Positions 48,053-58,475 of a stretch of 64,000 nucleotides of DNA are shown piece by piece. The DNA lies in contig NC_092333.1 in NCBI RefSeq assembly GCF_046630445.1, positions 337,589,001-337,653,000 on the forward strand, given 5' to 3'. The DNA comes from Rutidosis leptorrhynchoides. Lineage: Eukaryota > Streptophyta > Magnoliopsida > Asterales > Asteraceae. Within the stretch, counting starts at the first letter, position 1; each line of letters opens with the position of its first letter. The position numbers were made by a program, and so were the translations under genes. The notes below the pieces were generated by a model. The model saw nothing but the letters and a program-made list of their open reading frames with translations. It was not told the DNA's origin and ran no database searches.

Positions 48053-48318
48053 ATGCAGATAGTTAGATTAATACCCGCAAAACATCACCCTTTCTTCTTC
48101 AACCTTCACAACCCAACCGAGAGCACTATCACCTCGACACCATACATCACGGTTGCAACCTTGCACACCATCACCACCATCTTGATCACTGCATCACCAT
48201 CCTAGAACCACCCTTAACCGTCCTTGCTACAACCACCACTCCACCACCGGTTATCATCCTTAATACCACCTTGCTCGATCTTATTATGTTTCTATTCTAC
48301 TCATCCTCACCGAACACC
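47156..48318 (+). repeat. Element C 3' LTR, truncated by a CACTA insertion
   Basis: Aligns with 7020-7144 plus 16805 onward as far as 'tcatcctcaccgaacacc' (17891-17908). The remainder is displaced to the right by the CACTA and is not in the window. It contains the unfilled target of element A (47276-47280) and one AT run (47970-48050). Confidence 0.9.
47970..48050. repeat. (AT)n microsatellite
   Basis: AT run in C's 3' LTR followed by 'ggatgcaga'. Confidence 0.95.
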
Positions 48319-48334
48319 CACTACAACAAAAGTG

Positions 48335-49080
48335 TACATATAGGACACCTAAATCGGTCCTATAATGTCACTTTATAGGACCTTTTGGCCTGATACGACT
48401 AACAGGACATGTGTACCAACTAAGGCGGTCGTATAAAGTATAGACGCAAAAAAGTGTCCTAAAAGGTAATAAGATTATGAAACCAATTATCGGGTCCTAT
48501 AATATAATTAACGACCACACAGAAAAGTCCTTAAATGTACATATCGAGTGACTTATATTTAGATTGAGACATACAAAAGGGTCCCAAAAGTAAATAAAAA
48601 TTATATTAGTACCAACAAATGGGTCCTATTTAAGTTTTATATTTCTTAAGGACTAATAAAAATGGTCCCATTGTTATGTTAGTACCCAAATAAGAGTCCT
48701 ATTATAAAAAAAAATACTATATTAATACCAATAAAAAAGGGTCCTAATGTATCGATATTCTTGTTTAGTACCAAGAAAAAATGTCTCAATATACACAAAT
48801 GTTACCTTAGTACCACATAATAAGGTCCTAATATAATGATTTTTAATGTTAGTACCACTAAACAAAGTCCTAATATAAATTTCTTAAACCTTAAAACTAC
48901 AAAATGGGTCCTAATATATAATAAAATCTTAGTTTAGTACCACATACAGAGTCCTAATATAATGTTTTCAAGGCTGGTACCATTAAAAAAAAGTCCTAAT
49001 ACAAATGTATTTGTAAACAATATGGCGTCCTATTAAGTAATATTAATAGTATTAAAACCACAAAATTAGTCCTATCAAGT
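48335..49080. repeat. CACTA subterminal repeats
   Basis: About 15 diverged copies of a ~50-65 bp unit built from 'ggtcctaatataa' and 'ttagtacca(c/t)a', in one orientation. Such arrays bind the transposase in En/Spm elements. Confidence 0.8.
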
Positions 49081-49084
49081 CATA

Positions 49085-49215
49085 GTAATTCCGAATAGGT
49101 TTCTATATTCAGATCCGGTTCGGATATTCATGTCCTGTTCAGGTTCTTTTACGATTCAGGTATTCGGATCGGTTTGATTATTTAGGCCCGGATCGGATTG
49201 TTGGATCCATATATT
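49085..49215. repeat. Degenerate CGGATC/CGGTTC minisatellite
   Basis: Repeats of 'attcggatc', 'ggttcggatat' and similar motifs. Confidence 0.6.
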
Positions 49216-49543
49216 CGGGCGTAGTTTTTATTTAATTCAAATTTGGGGCATCCAATTAATAATTTCTATCAAAAATAAATATAAAATAAAACATAATCAT
49301 ATTCTAATAAATTGTACTCATAAATTGAAAAACACCAAACATTAAAAATTCATAGATAATTCAACATATCAATACTAAAATAACACCCGACAAAGAAAAT
49401 AAAAACAATAAAAAGCAACGAAGAACGTATTCGAACAACACGTATCTTTAATAATCCAAAGGTACCACCTGTAAATAAAAAAATTCATATATTTATAAGC
49501 ATAAAAGTGCATGTTATAAATAAAAACTAATATTATCACAAAT

Positions 49544-49738
49544 TTATGGTAGACATACCGATATGAAAGTAGAAGGCCACGCGATAGTTACGCCTGTAGC
49601 GTCCTCAATTTTCTTAATCGGATCAAATGACCTAACCACATCAACACCTTTTTTAAGGACATGTTGAAGGCGTACCGCACACCAATCATCTCCAATCTCT
49701 ACACCGCCAATTACCTCAGTTCGATCCAAGCTCCTCAA
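49544..49738 (-). pseudogene. Fragment resembling the C-terminal TNP1/En-Spm transposase domain
   Basis: 64 codons: VEIGDDWCAVRLQHVLKKGVD, then IEDATGVTIAWPSTFI. The pattern 'gd.W..v....v....' followed by '...iaWPs' is typical of the plant Tnp1/En/Spm-like transposase domain at the end of CACTA-associated proteins (from memory of the family, not searched). The frame is bounded by stops, so it is a single exon or a remnant. It lies inside the CACTA and on the minus strand. Confidence 0.5.
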
Positions 49739-49739
49739 C

Positions 49740-50470
49740 CATCATCATCCTAGCTTCTCACTAGGGTTAATTATATTGTGTACAAAAACTTCATCTCCGA
49801 CCTAGAAATACGTATGCAAGAAGCAGTTATGAATGTTAAAGGTAAATATCAAACACATTAAGGTGTTAAATAGAAAAATACCTTAAGACGTGAAGCTACA
49901 TATATATGTTCAATATCCATAACGAAATAAGACATCACAAAACCAACATCAAACTTACCTTGACATATAAGAGTCGAGATCGGTGTACCAGTTAACCTGC
50001 ATCAAGACAGCTTCAAAAGTAGTAATAGCAATTTTAGGTAAAATATTTATATAGTCCATAAACCAACTTTGTTATACTAGTAACAAAAATACACACACGT
50101 CTGAGATAGTACTTTCAAATCCAATAAAAAAATCACTAATCAACTAACAGAATCAAAATTGCTAAAGTAATGTAACGTTTAAAAGATACCAAGAAATGAT
50201 ACTAAAAGAACCTTAACAAAATTTAAAAAAAAAAGAAAGTATAATCAGGAACAAATAGAAACTTTACCGGCTATCATGTTCTTCTCCCAAAATTAGATGC
50301 AAGCTTTGTAAGCGATACAATAACACGTACAAACCTAAATATTGTTTAAGCAAAATATAAACATGAAAGAAGTATAAACAACATCAAAATTAATTTCAAA
50401 CCCTAAAGTTCATGAAATCAGTAGATGAGGGTAAGAAAACATATTAAGATGATAGGTGGTGGGTAGTTGC
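49740..50470. other. CACTA internal stretch, no gene recognised
   Basis: AT-rich; spacing of short minus-strand frames and possible intron-like sequence would suit the introns of the flanking fragment, but no splice pattern can be defended. Confidence 0.4.
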
Positions 50471-51292
50471 TTACTTTGAAGTTTGAACACACTTCTTAAA
50501 CCGTAAACTCTTGAAGTATATGCTTTCCCAAACGCATAATTTAACAGCTAGATTTCCAAAACATGTATATAACTCTCTTAACAAGTTTCTAACTTCTACA
50601 ATAGAAATGCTAACCTCAAGACAGGGTAACCACTTATCAGACTTGCCAAGCTCCTCGAATAGAAGAAAACAGTGTTCGATCCTGACTAACTTGACATAGT
50701 TGTTCAATGTCGATAGCAACGTCTTGTCGTAGTTAGAAATTCTTCAACAAGGTTAGTCCCAATTCTTTTACCTCACTATTTTCCTCGGACTTTGATGTGT
50801 TTCATATGGGTCGAACTCTTGAACTGCAATTAATTGTGTATCTAGTGAGATTACAACATATTAAGATGTTAATCAATATTTAAATCAACCTTGTAACACA
50901 TTACAATCAAAAGATAAAAACAAGTGTTTGGTTGAAAATTCATCATATAACCATATATCTATGTCCGAGTAAATAACTTCATTGCACAATTTCAAAATAC
51001 AACAATTTAACGTCCTGACAAAAATCAATCAAATTAACATCAATAATCAATCAGTATCTAATTATTACATTAATTAAACACAAACGTGGACAGAAGATTC
51101 GTTGTGAGGAACGACATGAGAATTAAAAAATATCTACGGTACCGTCAAGAGGAACGAATCCAAGAAGCATTACGATGAGTCACTTAGCTTGAAGATAATG
51201 AGAGGATGAACCTTCTCTGACAACGTAATAGACAACAGAAGGAATTGTAGAACTGTTTGATCGAAAGACGCCATGATTGCAGATTTTTCGAT
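50471..51292 (-). pseudogene. Possible gene or captured gene fragment inside the CACTA (unrecognised)
   Basis: On the minus strand a leader containing 'AAACCCTAGCGCCGC' (from about 51345) precedes ATG at about 51275 and a short frame, MASFDQTVLQFLLLS, that stops after about 35 codons. Further along, 50719-50471 is an 82-codon frame rich in Leu and Cys ('HCFLLFEELGKSDKW', 'LLRELYTCFGNLAVKL'). They could be exons of one transcript, either CACTA-encoded or captured from a host gene. I do not recognise the protein. Confidence 0.3.
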
Positions 51293-51411
51293 GGTTGAAC
51301 GATCAGTTCAGGAAGTAACTGCAGCTAGTACACAGCGGCGCTAGGGTTTAAAAAGTACTCCGTAACTTGATATGGGAGCAAAAATGGTGCGGTAAGATCT
51401 GTTTGCTAAAA

Positions 51412-52472
51412 GGGAAATTCGCCAAAATACACTTTTTAAAAAAGTTTTCGAACAATTTACACTTTTTACAAAAAAATTGGCAAAATACACCACTCATTCG
51501 AACACAATTTTGGTCGACCACCATATAGCTTGGTCGACCACCAAATTTAGCCTGTAGTCGAACATCATAACAAAGTGTTCGACCACTTTTTGGGTCTAAT
51601 ACGTATTCGACCATCATAACAAAATGGTCGAACACTTTTTGGGTCGAATACATATTCGAACATCATAACAAAGTGGTCGATCACTTTTTGGGTCTAATAA
51701 CAAAGTGGTCAACCAACTAGACCTGATCACATAATATATGCCATTGTAAGTAAAATACACCACTTTGTGTTTAAAAATAGTTGGAAGTCTAAGATCAAAT
51801 AAAGATAAATTACTCATTAAGTTGTGTCACATTCGGCTTCGCCGGAGGCAGCTTCGATGGTATCACTGAGGTTGAAGAAGGCACCGATGACGGTGATGGC
51901 GATGGTGACGATGACGGAGAAGAACGCACTTGTTGTTGTAAATGTTTCTTCAATTGGGTTTACGAACGTAGAGCTTAGGAGCTTCGTTACTCATTTTTTT
52001 GCGATTATTCTTTCTTGAATTCATGTGTCGTCACTATTGTTGAGTACTCGATTTTTGAACGACGAATGTTGCCCTTTTTTCTTCAAGTTTGTTATTGAAA
52101 ACCCTATAAAAAATGAGTATAAATGAGATTTGAATAGAGATATTATGGATTGGGATAAAAATGGTGTACGTGTGAGAATGGTAGAAGATTATGTATACAT
52201 GTGGTTTAATGGAACAACATGGAGAGAAGGTAGTTTCTTCAGAAAAAAAGAAAAAGCAAAAAAATTAAAATAAAAGATCATTGTAGTCGACCTAACTATT
52301 GGTCGGCAGTGTTTATTTTTGGTCGACCACCTTGTAAAATTTGGTGGTCGACCAAGCTATATGGTGGTTGATTAAAATTGTGTTCGAATGAGTGGTGTAT
52401 TTTGCCAATTTTTTTGTAAAAAGTGTAAATTGTTCGAAAACATTTTAAAAAAGTGTATTTTGGCGAATTTTC
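51412..52472. mobile_element. Non-autonomous MULE with long terminal inverted repeats
   Basis: About 1.06 kb. Inverted repeats of ~140 bp (51412-51552 and 52336-52472): GGAAATTCGCCAAAATACAC at one end and its near-complement at the other, continuing through 'cactcattcgaacacaattttg' and 'ggtcgaccaccaaattt'. Flanked by TTTGCTAAAA (51402-51411 and 52473-52482), a 9-10 bp duplication as for Mutator. There is no transposase. A plus-strand 64-codon frame (51824-52018) in the middle is unlike the AT-rich flanks and may be captured host sequence; I cannot name it. Confidence 0.88.
51552..51720. repeat. ~52-bp tandem repeat inside the MULE
   Basis: Three units of 'gaacatcataacaaagtggtcgaccactttttgggtc' with 'taatacgtatt'-type spacers, plus a partial fourth. 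It lies just inside the left inverted repeat only, so it makes the element asymmetric. Confidence 0.85.
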
Positions 52473-52482
52473 TTTGCTAAAA

Positions 52483-52636
52483 TTAAACTATGGCCCATAA
52501 ATCAGGCTCTAATATTAATATAAAATACTTGAGTATTTACACCAAGCTTATCCAGGCCCATTTCAATTAGTTCGAAAATTTATTAATTTATTTATTAGTT
52601 AAGTATTAATTAGTTAATTAAATTAAGTGTATATAT
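52483..52636. other. Short spacer between MULE and copia LTR
   Basis: AT-rich with 'ggcccat' motifs. Nothing else recognised. Confidence 0.5.
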
Positions 52637-53604
52637 TGAAGGTATTTCGTATGCCCGAGAGACATATTAAATTAACGTGGCTAATATGTTTTGATCCAAG
52701 TCTGGTCATACCCAATAACAAGCTTACCGAAACCTTATTCGTATTTAATCTTAGCGATTGGATCATTGATTAAATACGCGGCACTTGAACTTTAAGAAAA
52801 ACGGTTTTCTGAAATCTACTTGATGTGTACATGTATATATATATAAATTATGGAATAATTTATATAATATGGATTTAATTATTTATAGGTTAAATAATTA
52901 ATAAATTTATGTTACATTTTATATAAATGGGTTTTATATAATAAAATGTACATAAATAAATATGGAAGTTTTATAAAAATAAATTTTATAAAATCTAAAT
53001 TTTATAAAATAAACCTTTTATAAACAAAGGGGTAGTGGCATTGGAGTTGGAAGCAAGTGTGCTAGAGATTCCTTCTTAGTCAATTACATGTCCCATTTCC
53101 ATATACATGCAAGGCATGACCATTTTCAAAATACACACTTGCAAATACACATCAAAAGAGAGCAAAAAAACTGCATAACACTTATTTCCTGGCTGCTGTT
53201 GCCGTGGCCTAATTGGGTCCAAAAGGAGTTCATTATTTAGTTTTTGCAAGCTCTAATCAAGTGCTAATAAGTCCTAACTAAAGTGCAAAGGTTTGGTAAT
53301 TAAAGGCTTGGGGTATTACACACTTGAGACTTCAAGTTAGAAGCTCATTCTACATCATCTTCTTCATCATCTTGCAACCTTGTAAACAACCCTCAACAAG
53401 CTTGAGGAGGTACATTTCTCATCTTCCCTTTTATTTGTAAGCATATGTTTTAAGACTTGATATTCACAAGGAATTTAACTAAATGGTTGAACATAAACAT
53501 GTACTCATTATCATGCTTCCGCTTATATTAACTATCATAAAATGGTTTTTAATACATGTAAACTTAAAGAACATGTTGTTTTATGAATTTGTTAAATTCC
53601 TTCA
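52637..53604 (+). repeat. Ty1-copia 5' LTR
   Basis: 968 bp bounded by TGAAGG and CCTTCA (6-bp inverted ends), immediately before a PBS-like site. The 3' LTR is outside the window, so the boundaries rest on the ends and the PBS. Confidence 0.75.
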
Positions 53605-53605
53605 A

Positions 53606-53619
53606 TGGTATCTAGAGCC
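53606..53619 (+). promoter_or_regulatory. Copia primer binding site
   Basis: TGGTATCTAGAGCC: the initiator tRNA-Met complement with one extra T, as often seen in plant copia elements. Confidence 0.75.
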
Positions 53620-55046
53620 GAAGTCTATGAAATATGCTTCCTATATATGGTCTTTAAACCCACTATACTTGCATTCTAAGTACATGCATGAAAATGGAAT
53701 GCAAAAATTTTGGGTTTTGGGTGGGTACCCTATTATGGCCGATTTTGGGAGGGTCCAAATGGTAGTTTTGGACTTGCCATTTGGTTCATATTTGTTGTTA
53801 AATTAATGTTCACAATCATAGCCATGACCTTGTGTTTGAATGAATGTTTGTTTGGTTGATTTGTTAATCTTTCAATATGGTTGTAATATTCATTCAATTT
53901 GGTTTGTAAAATTAATTATTCATTTGGTATGTAATATTAATTTTGGTTATGTAATTTATTTTATATTTGGTATGTAAAATAGATTAGGTTGTAATTTCAT
54001 TTTTAGACAAAATGTATTAGGATATATTTTGTAAAATGATGAAGATGATGAAGACTTGAAGAACACAAGAAGATTGTATTTGGATGCAAGATTTAGTGGG
54101 AGATGTAAAATCTCCTACTTTGTGTTTTGACCCATTAACCGGTGGCATTTTGTTTTCGGCTAAACAAAATGCCTACCAAAAGGCTTGATTGTGAACATTT
54201 GTTTTGCATGCGTGGTTGTTTTAATTTCTTGTATGATTGTGGATTGTGCATGTTACTACAACAAGTTATCACACAAGTTAACAACAAGCAAAACCAAAAT
54301 TTAATTGGTTAAATTATTAACAACATGAAATTTACCAAACCACAATTTAATCGGTTAAATTGAAATGGCTAAAAGGACATTAATAAATGGTTATTAAGAA
54401 CATGATAAGGATCATATGTATAAAATGGTTTATATCAAGTAACTGGCTAAAATTACATGACTTGAAAATGGATTTCAAATGAACCATACACTAAATGCAT
54501 GTTGGTGTATGGCATATAAGTTTTCTCAAACTAGAATTATTGAAAACTCAAAATCTCTTATTAACAAGGCAAACAAGTTCAACGCCATCCTTTTGTGCAA
54601 CACTTAAAAATATTAGGGAACTCTTAATGGGATAAAGGTCACCTAACCATTATGAGCAAACTAATATGATTGAGGTGAATTTCGCACACTTGTGGGATAA
54701 AGGTCACCTAACCACTTGTATGTTGAATTTACACGTTAGCACAAGTAGGACGACTTGATTTGGGAATCATGAACTTAGGGTCACCGAAGCATGAGAAACA
54801 AATAGGCGTTGATGGGATAAATATGCCATGCAAAAGGATTGCATGATCCCATAACTTAGAAATTGCAAAAGGATTGCAATTGTCATATAATGACTACCTA
54901 GCTAAATCAAATGACGGGATAAAGGTCACCTAACCGAAATTTGGTTTACCGTTGGATTCTAAAATTTAATAAATATCAATTGGATTTAAAGGGTATTGAT
55001 TATTAAATTAAAATTGATACTTAAATAACTTTGTTAAATTTTGTAG
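53620..55046 (+). other. Long copia leader with repeated GGGATAAAGGTCACCTAACC
   Basis: 1.4 kb between PBS and gag. The motif occurs three times (about 54629, 54692 and 54914), with a weaker fourth at 54813. The plus-strand frame at 53483-53806 crosses the LTR/PBS boundary and is incidental. Confidence 0.65.
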
Positions 55047-56464
55047 ATGGCCGCCAATAACAATAATATTCCAAACGCACCAATAAACTTTAACAACCTA
55101 TCGTTGAGGTCAATCCTCGAAAAGGAAAAACTCAACCATACGAACTTCATGGATTGGTTCCGCAATCTAAGAATTGTCCTCAAACTAGAGGACAGGGCGT
55201 ATGTGTTGGAAGACCCCATTCCCGATCAACCGGACGAGGATGATACGGAAGCCATGGCTTATTGGGAGAAATATTGCACCGATTCGTTGCAAGTTTCTTG
55301 CCTTATGCTTGGGACTATGATACCCGAACTCCAAAAGGATTTTGAGCATCATAGTGCATATGGCATGATCACACAGTTGAAGGAGATGTTCCTTCAACAA
55401 GCTCGTGTCGAGCGCTTCATGCATGTTGGATGGACGACACCCAATCCGTTTCATCTTATGTCCTTAAGATGAAAAGCCTGATTGATCGAGCAAACTGTCT
55501 ATATTGCAACGTGTCTAATGAATTAGCCATGGACCTTATCCTTAACTCATTGTCAAAGAGGTTTGACACATTCGTGTTAAACTATAACATGAATGGATGG
55601 GATAAGAGCATTGGCGAATTACATGCCATGCTTAAGACGGCCGAAGCGAGCATGGGTAAAAGGGCTTCACCCGTGTTTACGATCAATGAAGGCGGGTCCA
55701 AGAACAATAACACTCCTAAGTCGAAGGCGGCTAAGAGGAAAGGACCCGCCTACCAAGGCAAGGGCAAGGGAAAGGGGAAGATGGTTACCCCAACCAACAA
55801 CAAGAAGCAAAATGTTGCCGGTAAAGCTAACCCCAAGGAAGATCCGTGCTTCGGTTGCGGTGAAATGGGTCACTGGAAACGAAATTGCCCGGTCTACCTT
55901 AAGGAGTTGAAGGAAAAGAGGGATGCAGGGCAAACCTCAGGTAATGTATATATGGTATACATTAAGCTTAGTATTACTTCTTCTAATACATGGGTATTAG
56001 ACACAGGATGTGGAACTCATATTTGCAATTCTTTGCAGGGGTTCAAAAGAAGTGATCAAGAAGTGGGAACGACAAGTCTCTTCATGGGAAATGGAGCAAG
56101 GGTGCAAGTGAAAGCTCAAGGAGACTTTGTCTTAAAGCTACCAAGCGGTTTGGAGCTTATTTTGAAAAATGTTTTGTATGCACCCGCTTTATCTCGAAAC
56201 ATTATTTCTGTATCCCATTTGAAACATTGTGGTTTTGATCTTAATTTCATTAATGATGATATCCATGTTTCTTTAGATAATGTGTTCTATTTCAAGGCTT
56301 CCCCTGTGAATGGTATTTATGAATTGGTTCATGATGACACATCATACAATAGCTCAATATACCATGCAAACACCAAGAAACTCAAAAGGGATTTGAGTGA
56401 TTCCTACTTATAGCATTGTCGCCTTGGTCACATAAATAAAAATCGAATGCATACTGATGTGAAG
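55047..56464 (+). pseudogene. Broken copia gag-protease-pre-integrase reading frame
   Basis: Two overlapping frames. The first (55047-55472) starts MAANNNNIPNAPINF and carries the gag region 'LEKEKLNHTNFMDWFRNLRIVLK'. A frameshift near 55415-55430 moves the gag to the second frame (to 56413): 'SVSSYVLKMKSLIDRANCL', a zinc knuckle CFGCGEMGHWKRNC (CX2CX4HX4C), then the protease with WVLDTGCGTHIC (active Asp in DTG). The stop at 56411-56413 replaces the Trp that normally opens LWHCRLGH of the GAG-pre-integrase domain; 'HCRLGHINKNRM' continues in frame to the Athila insertion at 56470. Integrase, RT and RNase H would lie beyond the Athila element. Confidence 0.88.
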
Positions 56465-57887
56465 CGAGGTGTATATAAAATAGTTATTATTTTACTAGGA
56501 AAAACTATTAAATACGATACAATTTTACACAAGATATTTATTTATTTATAGAATGGATATACTTAAACCTTGCTACAACACTTATAGGCAGTGTACCTAA
56601 TCGTACAGTAGTGTAGTTTTTAGTAAGTCCGGTTCGTTCCACAGGGAAATCTTTAAACAAAGCTCAACGCTATAAAAAAATACAAATATATATATAAGTA
56701 ATATTATTATTATAAAGGGGGGTTTTACCGTTTAATGAACGGTTTGTCGATTTTAAGACTTTAGTCGCAGTTAAAACCTAATGTAAACTATTAAATAAAT
56801 ACAAGACTAAAATTAAAGCGTAAAGTAAATAACGATAATGAAATTGCGAATAATAAAAGTGCGATAAAATAAACTTGCGATAATTAAAAAGTACGATAAT
56901 TAAAAGTGCGATTAAATAACAATAAATAAAAGTGCGATAATTAGAAGTGCAATTAAATATAAAATAAAGGAAATTAAATATGAAATAAAAGAATTATGCT
57001 TATTTAAACTTCCGTAATCATGATGTTTGACGTGTTGATTTTAGTTTTATGCCCATGGGTTAATTGTCCTTTGTCCTGGATTATTCAATATGTCCGTCTG
57101 GTTTTTGTCCATAACAGTCCATCAGTCATAAATATAAATTGCAAGTATCCTTGTCAAATTATTATTATACCCGAAGATCAATTCCAACTAATTGGGGATT
57201 CGAATTGTAACAAGGTTTTAATACTTTGTTTAATGAATACACCAGGTTATCGACTGCGTGTAAACCAAGGTTTTACTACTTTGTTAACAATTACACCAAT
57301 TACCCTTGAATGTAATTTCACCCCTGTTTTAATTATTCTAGTGGCTATTAATCCATTCCCGTGTCCGGTTAAATGAACGATTATTCGTACATATAAATAC
57401 CCCGCCCATCGTGTCCGATCGAGTGTATATGGTAATTTATAGGGACGCCCAATTGTAAATCTTTATATTAACATTAACAAACTTTCATTTAGTTAAACAA
57501 ATATAAAGCCCATTAATAGCCCATAGTCTAATTTCCACAAGTGTCGTTCTTTTGTCCAAACCCCAATTATGGTACAAAGCCCAATTACCCAATTTTAGTA
57601 ATTAGCCCAACATCATGATTACTTCGTTTTAAATAAGCATAATAATAACTTAGCTACGAGACATTAATATAAAAAGGTTGAACATAACTTACAATGATTA
57701 AAAATAGCGTAGCGTTACACGGACAGAATTTCAACTTACACCCTTACAACATTCGCTAACATACCCTTATTATTAGGATTTAATAATTAAAATTAAAATT
57801 AAAATATAAATTATATATATATATATTACGTATATATTGAGAGAGAGATTAAAATTTTTTGTGTATCAAACTCGGCAGAAAACTGGC

Positions 57888-57895
57888 TTTATATA
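57888..57895 (-). promoter_or_regulatory. Athila LTR TATA box
   Basis: Minus-strand CCTATATAAAGCC, about 23 bp downstream of the nearer palindrome. Confidence 0.65.
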
Positions 57896-57917
57896 GGACC
57901 TGACCAACATTTGCACT

Positions 57918-57965
57918 CCATGCGACTCGCATGGATTTGTGCCTCTGGCCATGCGAGTCGCATGG
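57918..57965. promoter_or_regulatory. Paired 17-bp palindromes upstream of the LTR TATA box
   Basis: CCATGCGACTCGCATGG (57918-57934) and CCATGCGAGTCGCATGG (57949-57965), perfect palindromes around one central base, separated by 14 bp. The same pair with the same spacing is at 63023-63070. Confidence 0.85.
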
Positions 57966-58437
57966 CCACCCTGGATCCAGCCAAATTGCTTTGTTTTCTT
58001 CTTGCCGACGTAATATAATAATAATAATATATATAATATATAATTATATATAATTATATATATATTATATTATATTCTTGTGCATAGTAGACTAGATATT
58101 TTTGGTCCGTTGCGTCGGGCGTTTCTTCTTGGCTCAGGTCCCGGTTCCGGATTTTCGGACGTCTTCGCGTATTATTTTATATCGTGTACTTTGCGTCTTG
58201 TAACTTGTACTCTTGTCATTTTGAGACGTTCCTCATCAATATTTTGAACCTTTTTAGTTGTATCTTGTACTTTTTAGCTCTTTGGACCTTTTTGTCTTCA
58301 ATTTGTCGAATCTGCCTTTTGTCTTCACTTTTTAATATTTAAACGAATATTGCTTGTAAATCGAACAATACCAACTAAAATCTTGTCTTTCTTGGGGAAT
58401 AATGCTATGAAATATATGTTCCTTTTTAGCCTTATCA

Positions 58438-58475
58438 AATATTCCCACACTTGAGCGTTGCTTGTCCTCAAGCAA
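58438..58475 (-). promoter_or_regulatory. Athila polypurine tract and adjacent hairpin
   Basis: Minus-strand AAGTGTGGGAATATT directly abuts the 3' LTR. Beside it TTGCTTG (58458-58464) pairs with CAAGCAA (58469-58475) around a 4-base loop. Confidence 0.8.

Larger units (their letters stand above)
48319..51400. mobile_element. Left part of a CACTA (En/Spm) transposon
   Basis: Begins CACTACAACAAAAGTG, the diagnostic CACTA terminus, exactly where element C's LTR breaks; ACC (48316-48318) is the candidate 3-bp duplication. A subterminal repeat region follows, then transposase-like and possible gene-fragment sequence on the minus strand. I found no matching TTGTAGTG end in the window, so the right end is outside it or lost; the MULE, copia and Athila elements may all sit inside this transposon. 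The end given here is only the last position before the MULE. Confidence 0.8.
56470..58437 (-). repeat. Athila 3' LTR
   Basis: 1968 bp. Plus-strand ends TGTATATAAAATAG and CTTATCA; on the element strand it begins TGATAAGG directly after the polypurine tract. Includes (CGATAA)-rich sequence (56820-56960), minus-strand TATA box (57888-57895) and the paired palindromes (57918-57965). The 118-codon plus-strand frame at 57020-57376 is incidental. Confidence 0.8.

Noticed and set aside
53483..53806. 107-codon plus-strand frame as a gene
   Set aside because: It crosses the copia LTR end and PBS, so cannot be an independent gene.
57020..57376. 118-codon and 122-codon plus-strand frames (57020-57376, 58628-58996) as genes
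   Set aside because: Antisense to the Athila element, in its LTR and non-coding region, with no recognisable domain.
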